In this document: positions 6,003 to 8,965 of the stretch, in pieces
Layout: every line of letters begins with the position of its first letter
Position numbering within the stretch: position 1 is the stretch's first letter
Assembly (NCBI GenBank): GCA_945952425.1
Contig: CAMFIX010000099.1
Coordinates: 1 to 8,965, forward strand
Length of the DNA stretch: 8,965 bases
Direction: 5' to 3'
Source: an uncultured Pseudorhodobacter sp.
GTDB lineage: Bacteria; Pseudomonadota; Alphaproteobacteria; Rhodobacterales; Rhodobacteraceae
Translations under genes and position numbers: made by a program
The notes under the pieces: model-generated
Database searches by the model: none
Told to the model about the DNA's origin: nothing
What the model saw: only the letters and a program-made list of their open reading frames with translations

Positions 6003-7517
6003 TCAGATGTCGAAGACGACGCCCTGCGCCAGCGGCAATTCGCGCGAGAAGTTGATCGTGTTGGTCGCGCGCCGCATATAGCCCTTCCAGGCGTCAGAGC
6101 CGCTTTCCCGCCCGCCGCCGGTCTCCTTCTCGCCGCCGAAGGCCCCGCCGATCTCGGCGCCCGAGGTGCCGATGTTCACGTTCGCAATGCCGCAATCGGA
6201 GCCCGCCGCGGAGAGGAACATCTCCATCTCGCGCAGGTCGGTGGTGAAGATCGAGGAGGAGAGACCCGCGCCCACCGCATTGTGCTGCGCGATGACCTCG
6301 TCGAAGTCGCGCCAGGTCATGACGTAAAGGATGGGGGCAAAGGTTTCCTCCAGCACGGGGCCTTGTTGCGCGGGCATTTCCACCAGCGCGGGGCGGACGT
6401 AATGGCCGGGCAGGTCGACCCGGGTGCCGCCCGTGACGCGGCCCCCAAGGGCCTCAGCCGCCGCGAGGGCCTTTTGCATGGCGTCATAAGCCAGCCCATC
6501 GACCAGCGGCCCGACCAGGGCCTGGGTGGTCAGCGGATTGCCGACCGAAACGCTCTCCCACGCCTTCTTCAGCCGGGGGATCAGGGCATCGGCCACCGTT
6601 TCATGCACGAAAAGCCGGCGCATCGTGGTGCAGCGCTGGCCGGCCGTCCCCATGGCGCCGAAAGCGATGGCGCGCAGGGCCATGTCCAGGTCAGCCGAGG
6701 GGCAGACGATGCCCGCATTGTTGCCGCCAAGCTCCAGGATGGAGCGGCCAAAGCGCGCCGCGACTTTCGGCCCGACGATGCGGCCCATGCGGGTGCTTCC
6801 GGTGGCCGAGATCAGCGCCACCTTGGGGCTTTCGACCAGGGCCGCGCCGATGTCTCCGGCGCCGATCAAGAGTTGCGCAAGGCCCTCGGGCGCCGCGCCG
6901 AAGCGGGCGGCGGCCTTGGCAAAGATCGCCTGCGTGGCCAGCGCCGTCAGCGGGGTCTTTTCCGACGGCTTCCAGATCACCGCATCGCCGCAGATCAGCG
7001 CGAGCGCCGCATTCCAGGCCCAGACCGCCACGGGAAAGTTGAAAGCGGTGATGACGCCGACGACGCCCAAGGGATGCCAGGTCTCCATCATCCGGTGGCC
7101 GGGGCGTTCGGTCGCGATGGTCAGGCCGTAAAGCTGGCGCGACAGACCGACCGCGAAGTCGCAGATGTCGATCATCTCCTGCACTTCGCCCAGGCCTTCG
7201 GAAACCGACTTGCCCGCCTCGATCGAGACGAGGCGCCCAAGCTCGGCCTTGGTCGCCCGCAGCTCCTCTCCCAACAGCCGCACCAGCTCGCCCCGGCGCG
7301 GGGCGGGGACCAGGCGCCAGGTCTTGAAGGCGGTCTCGGCGGTCAGAATCGCGGCTTGCGTGTCGGCGACAGAGGCCACGGGCAGACGGCCGGTCTCTTC
7401 GCCGGTCACCGGGCTGCGGGCGATCAGGCTGCCGCCGGTGCGGGCGCTGGCGCTGACGCCAAGCCGGTCGAGGATCGCGGCGGCTTCCTGGGCGACGGTG
7501 GGCATGTGGGCGTTCAT
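6003..7517 (-). CDS. amaB: ALDH7-family aldehyde dehydrogenase, probable 2-aminoadipate semialdehyde (piperideine-6-carboxylate) dehydrogenase
   Basis: Cytoplasmic NAD(P)+-dependent enzyme (504 aa) expected to oxidise 2-aminoadipate 6-semialdehyde, the open form of piperideine-6-carboxylate, to 2-aminoadipate in lysine/pipecolate degradation. Seen: TAFNFP with the catalytic-site Asn (about 160), WKPSEKTPL with the cofactor-binding Lys (about 183), ATGSTRMG for NAD binding, ELGGNN with the general-base Glu (about 262), and GTAGQRCTTMRRLF with the nucleophile Cys (about 296). NVNIGTSGAEIGGAFGGEK and TGGGRESGSDAWK mark the antiquitin/AmaB (ALDH7) branch rather than general aldehyde dehydrogenases. 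An in-frame ATG at 7544 lies inside the preceding gene and lacks a ribosome site; ATG at 7517 has GGAGA five bases upstream and is preferred. It lies 13 nt after the HglS-type gene, clearly one operon. Substrate comes from family and neighbour, not from direct proof. Confidence 0.88.
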   Translation of the reverse strand: MNAHMPTVAQEAAAILDRLGVSASARTGGSLIARSPVTGEETGRLPVASVADTQAAILTAETAFKTWRLVPAPRRGELVRLLGEELRATKAELGRLVSIEAGKSVSEGLGEVQEMIDICDFAVGLSRQLYGLTIATERPGHRMMETWHPLGVVGVITAFNFPVAVWAWNAALALICGDAVIWKPSEKTPLTALATQAIFAKAAARFGAAPEGLAQLLIGAGDIGAALVESPKVALISATGSTRMGRIVGPKVAARFGRSILELGGNNAGIVCPSADLDMALRAIAFGAMGTAGQRCTTMRRLFVHETVADALIPRLKKAWESVSVGNPLTTQALVGPLVDGLAYDAMQKALAAAEALGGRVTGGTRVDLPGHYVRPALVEMPAQQGPVLEETFAPILYVMTWRDFDEVIAQHNAVGAGLSSSIFTTDLREMEMFLSAAGSDCGIANVNIGTSGAEIGGAFGGEKETGGGRESGSDAWKGYMRRATNTINFSRELPLAQGVVFDI

Positions 7518-7522
7518 GGCAA

Positions 7523-7527
7523 TCTCC
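7523..7527 (-). promoter_or_regulatory. Shine-Dalgarno deciding the aldehyde dehydrogenase start
   Basis: GGAGA on the minus strand, five bases before ATG 7517, lies in the 13-nt gap after the preceding stop. The alternative ATG at 7544 has only CTGCGCGCCTGCCTGA before it, with no purine-rich site. This favours the shorter protein beginning MNAHMPTVAQ. Confidence 0.7.
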
Positions 7528-7530
7528 GGT

Positions 7531-8907
7531 TCAAAGCAGGGCATTCAGGCAGGCGCGCAGGCTTGCGGCCTCGATCCCGGCGTAATGGGCGAATTCGTCC
7601 AGCACCTTCAGGCCAAGCTCGGCCTCGAACCGGCGCTGATTGGGCGAGGCGGCAAAGTCCTGCTGCACCGTATCGCCCAAGTTGGACTGGAAGATCCCGG
7701 CGGCAGAAACCGGCAGGAAGTCTTCATAGACCACCGGATCGGCCTGGATCAGGCCGCGGGCCAAAGCCTGCTCGGCGGTCAGGGGGCCCTGCCCGGCCCG
7801 GGCGGTCTCGGTCAGGGAATAGGCGAAATACCCCAGGCCTTGCGCGCGGATCGTCTCCCAGTCGTCGGGGAAGGCGGTGAACGTGTCCTGAAGCGCCGCG
7901 ACATAGGCGGCAGAGTTCGACCCATCGGCGGCGGGGCGGACCTTGGCCCGGGTCTCGGTCAAGAGCTGGTCATACAAGGCGCGGCCCTTGGGGGTGAGCG
8001 CGATGCCGCGCTCTTCGATCTCGCCGAAGCGGGCGGTGTGGTGGCCCTGCACCCAGGTGTCGCCGTCCTGGAAAGCCACCGGCTCTTCCAGCGCCTTGAA
8101 CGAGGTCTGCCGCAGCAGGATCGGGCAGCGGCGGGTGGGCGGGCCTTCGACGACGGCCTTGGGCGCGATGCCATGCGCGGGCATCCGCGCCTGCACCGCG
8201 TCGATGTCCAGCGTCCGCGGGGTCAGGTGGTTGATATGCGGGCCGCGGAACGAGACGACGTCGGCCACCAGCCGGTGGGCATCATGCAGGCGGTGATAAA
8301 GCGCCGCCGAGACATTGGCGCGCTGATGCCAACGGAAGGTCTCCAGAACCTCGGCCACGAAGCTTTCGGCATCGGCGGCCGAAAGCCCGCCTTGGGCCTC
8401 GGCCTTCTCGACCAAGGCCACGGCGCCGGGGGTGAAGATCTGGCGGGCGTCCAGCACCGCCGCAGCCTCGGCCCGCAAGGCCTCGTCCGCGATCAGGTCC
8501 AGCCGCAAGAGAGAGGTGAAGACGCGGAACGGGTTGACCCGCAGGCTCGCCGCATCGACGGGGCGGAAGGCGGTGGAATGCACCGGCACATTCGCCTCGG
8601 TCAGGTCGTAATAACCCACCGGCGCCATGCCCATCACGGCGAAAACCCGGCCCATCATCGCCAGCTCTGCCGCCGTGCCCAGCCGGATCGCCCCATGCCG
8701 TTCGTCCGAGATGCGGGCGAGCTCATCGGTCGCGGCCAGCCGCGCGCGGCGGTCAGGATCGGCCGCCAAGACCTCGGCATTCACCTCGGCCACCAGCTCC
8801 ATCAAGGTGCCATAGGCCGGAACCTCGGCGCGATACATCGCCGACATCGCGGCCGAGAACCGGGCGCGGATCGTGTCGGCAGGAACCAGGGGTTTGGCGG
8901 CGATCAT
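7531..8907 (-). CDS. hglS: DUF1338/HglS-type 2-oxoadipate dioxygenase/decarboxylase
   Basis: Predicted Fe(II)-dependent cytoplasmic enzyme (458 aa, near the usual length) that converts 2-oxoadipate plus O2 to 2-hydroxyglutarate and CO2, the late step of lysine catabolism described for Pseudomonas putida HglS. Seen: DERHGAIRLGT with His71 and Arg75 (same spacing as the metal His and substrate Arg I recall for HglS), MGMAPVGYYDL, SFRGPHINHLTPRTLDID with His224/His227, and RFGEIEERGIALT with Glu296. These give the two-His/one-Glu site of this VOC-fold family. The C-terminal part (YEDFLPVSAAGIFQSNL) is also family-typical. ATG at 8907 has GGAG seven bases upstream and overlaps the stop of an upstream frame as ATGA. 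The next gene, an AmaB-type dehydrogenase, makes the precursor of 2-oxoadipate (after transamination), which strongly supports the role. Older annotations would call it YdcJ or hypothetical. Confidence 0.88.
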   Translation of the reverse strand: MIAAKPLVPADTIRARFSAAMSAMYRAEVPAYGTLMELVAEVNAEVLAADPDRRARLAATDELARISDERHGAIRLGTAAELAMMGRVFAVMGMAPVGYYDLTEANVPVHSTAFRPVDAASLRVNPFRVFTSLLRLDLIADEALRAEAAAVLDARQIFTPGAVALVEKAEAQGGLSAADAESFVAEVLETFRWHQRANVSAALYHRLHDAHRLVADVVSFRGPHINHLTPRTLDIDAVQARMPAHGIAPKAVVEGPPTRRCPILLRQTSFKALEEPVAFQDGDTWVQGHHTARFGEIEERGIALTPKGRALYDQLLTETRAKVRPAADGSNSAAYVAALQDTFTAFPDDWETIRAQGLGYFAYSLTETARAGQGPLTAEQALARGLIQADPVVYEDFLPVSAAGIFQSNLGDTVQQDFAASPNQRRFEAELGLKVLDEFAHYAGIEAASLRACLNALL

Positions 8908-8965
8908 CGGCTCTCTCCGAGTTCATTTGCTGCAAGCACCATATCCGTTGCCAGCCTGCCCGTGT
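8904..8965 (-). CDS. C-terminal fragment of an upstream gene, translationally coupled to hglS
   Basis: The reading frame stays open from the window edge and ends TGRLATDMVLAANELGESR at a TGA whose first two bases are the TG of the hglS start (ATGA overlap). Such overlap is typical of co-translated operon genes, and no promoter or terminator is visible between them. Nineteen residues cannot identify the product. The TGRLATDMVL stretch resembles the last helix of FAD-dependent amine oxidases of the DAO family, which would fit a pipecolate oxidase (AmaA-like), but a regulator or other enzyme is equally possible. Two other frames here also reach the edge open, so the call rests on the overlap and pattern only. 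Confidence 0.4.
   Translation of the reverse strand, partial: TGRLATDMVLAANELGESR

Noticed and set aside
7518..7544. Earlier ATG at 7544 for the aldehyde dehydrogenase
   Set aside because: It lies inside hglS with no ribosome-binding site, whereas ATG 7517 has GGAGA at good spacing after the hglS stop.
3771..7880. Very long open frame on the plus strand (1369 codons) opposite the RTX, aldehyde dehydrogenase and hglS genes
   Set aside because: It runs antisense to three well-supported genes of known family; its Arg/Ala/Gly/Asp/Val-rich composition matches no protein pattern and arises from the codon bias of G+C-rich genes on the other strand.

Overview
The window is a fully coding stretch of G+C-rich DNA (roughly two thirds G+C by eye). 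Every supported gene lies on the minus strand, so transcription runs from high to low coordinates. The base composition and gene families (a CUT1 sugar ABC transporter led by a LacI regulator, a stand-alone RTX protein, and an AmaB/HglS lysine-catabolism pair) suggest an alphaproteobacterium, most likely of the Rhodobacter/Paracoccus group. That placement is inference; no taxonomic marker gene is present.

Right side (about 6003-8965): the last codons of an unidentified upstream gene overlap, by ATGA, the start of a DUF1338/HglS-type 2-oxoadipate dioxygenase/decarboxylase. This is followed after 13 nt by an ALDH7-family aldehyde dehydrogenase of the AmaB type. The two enzymes act on either side of the 2-aminoadipate to 2-oxoadipate step in lysine/pipecolate degradation. 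The upstream fragment may be another pathway enzyme, but it is too short to name.

Middle (3723-5930): a 735-residue protein made almost entirely of Ca2+-binding RTX nonapeptides, with a C-terminal region typical of type I secretion substrates. It has no recognisable effector domain and no type I exporter gene in the window. Its Shine-Dalgarno lies inside a 14-bp hairpin just downstream of the aldehyde dehydrogenase gene.

Left side (1-3693): a self-contained carbohydrate uptake operon in the order LacI-family regulator, periplasmic binding protein, first permease, second permease (cut by the window edge). A good sigma70-like promoter stands before the regulator. Its -10 and predicted start site are covered by a perfect 10-bp inverted repeat built from two ATACGTAT palindromes. 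This fits autorepression of the whole operon. The ATP-binding subunit and any catabolic enzymes would lie beyond position 1, so the substrate cannot be named.

I see no RNA genes, CRISPR arrays, insertion sequences or obviously transferred DNA, and no gene-free stretch above 90 nt. Nothing amounts to a clear new system. The best second-look items are the operator/promoter arrangement, the hairpin over the RTX ribosome-binding site, and the effector-less RTX protein with its higher-order modules.
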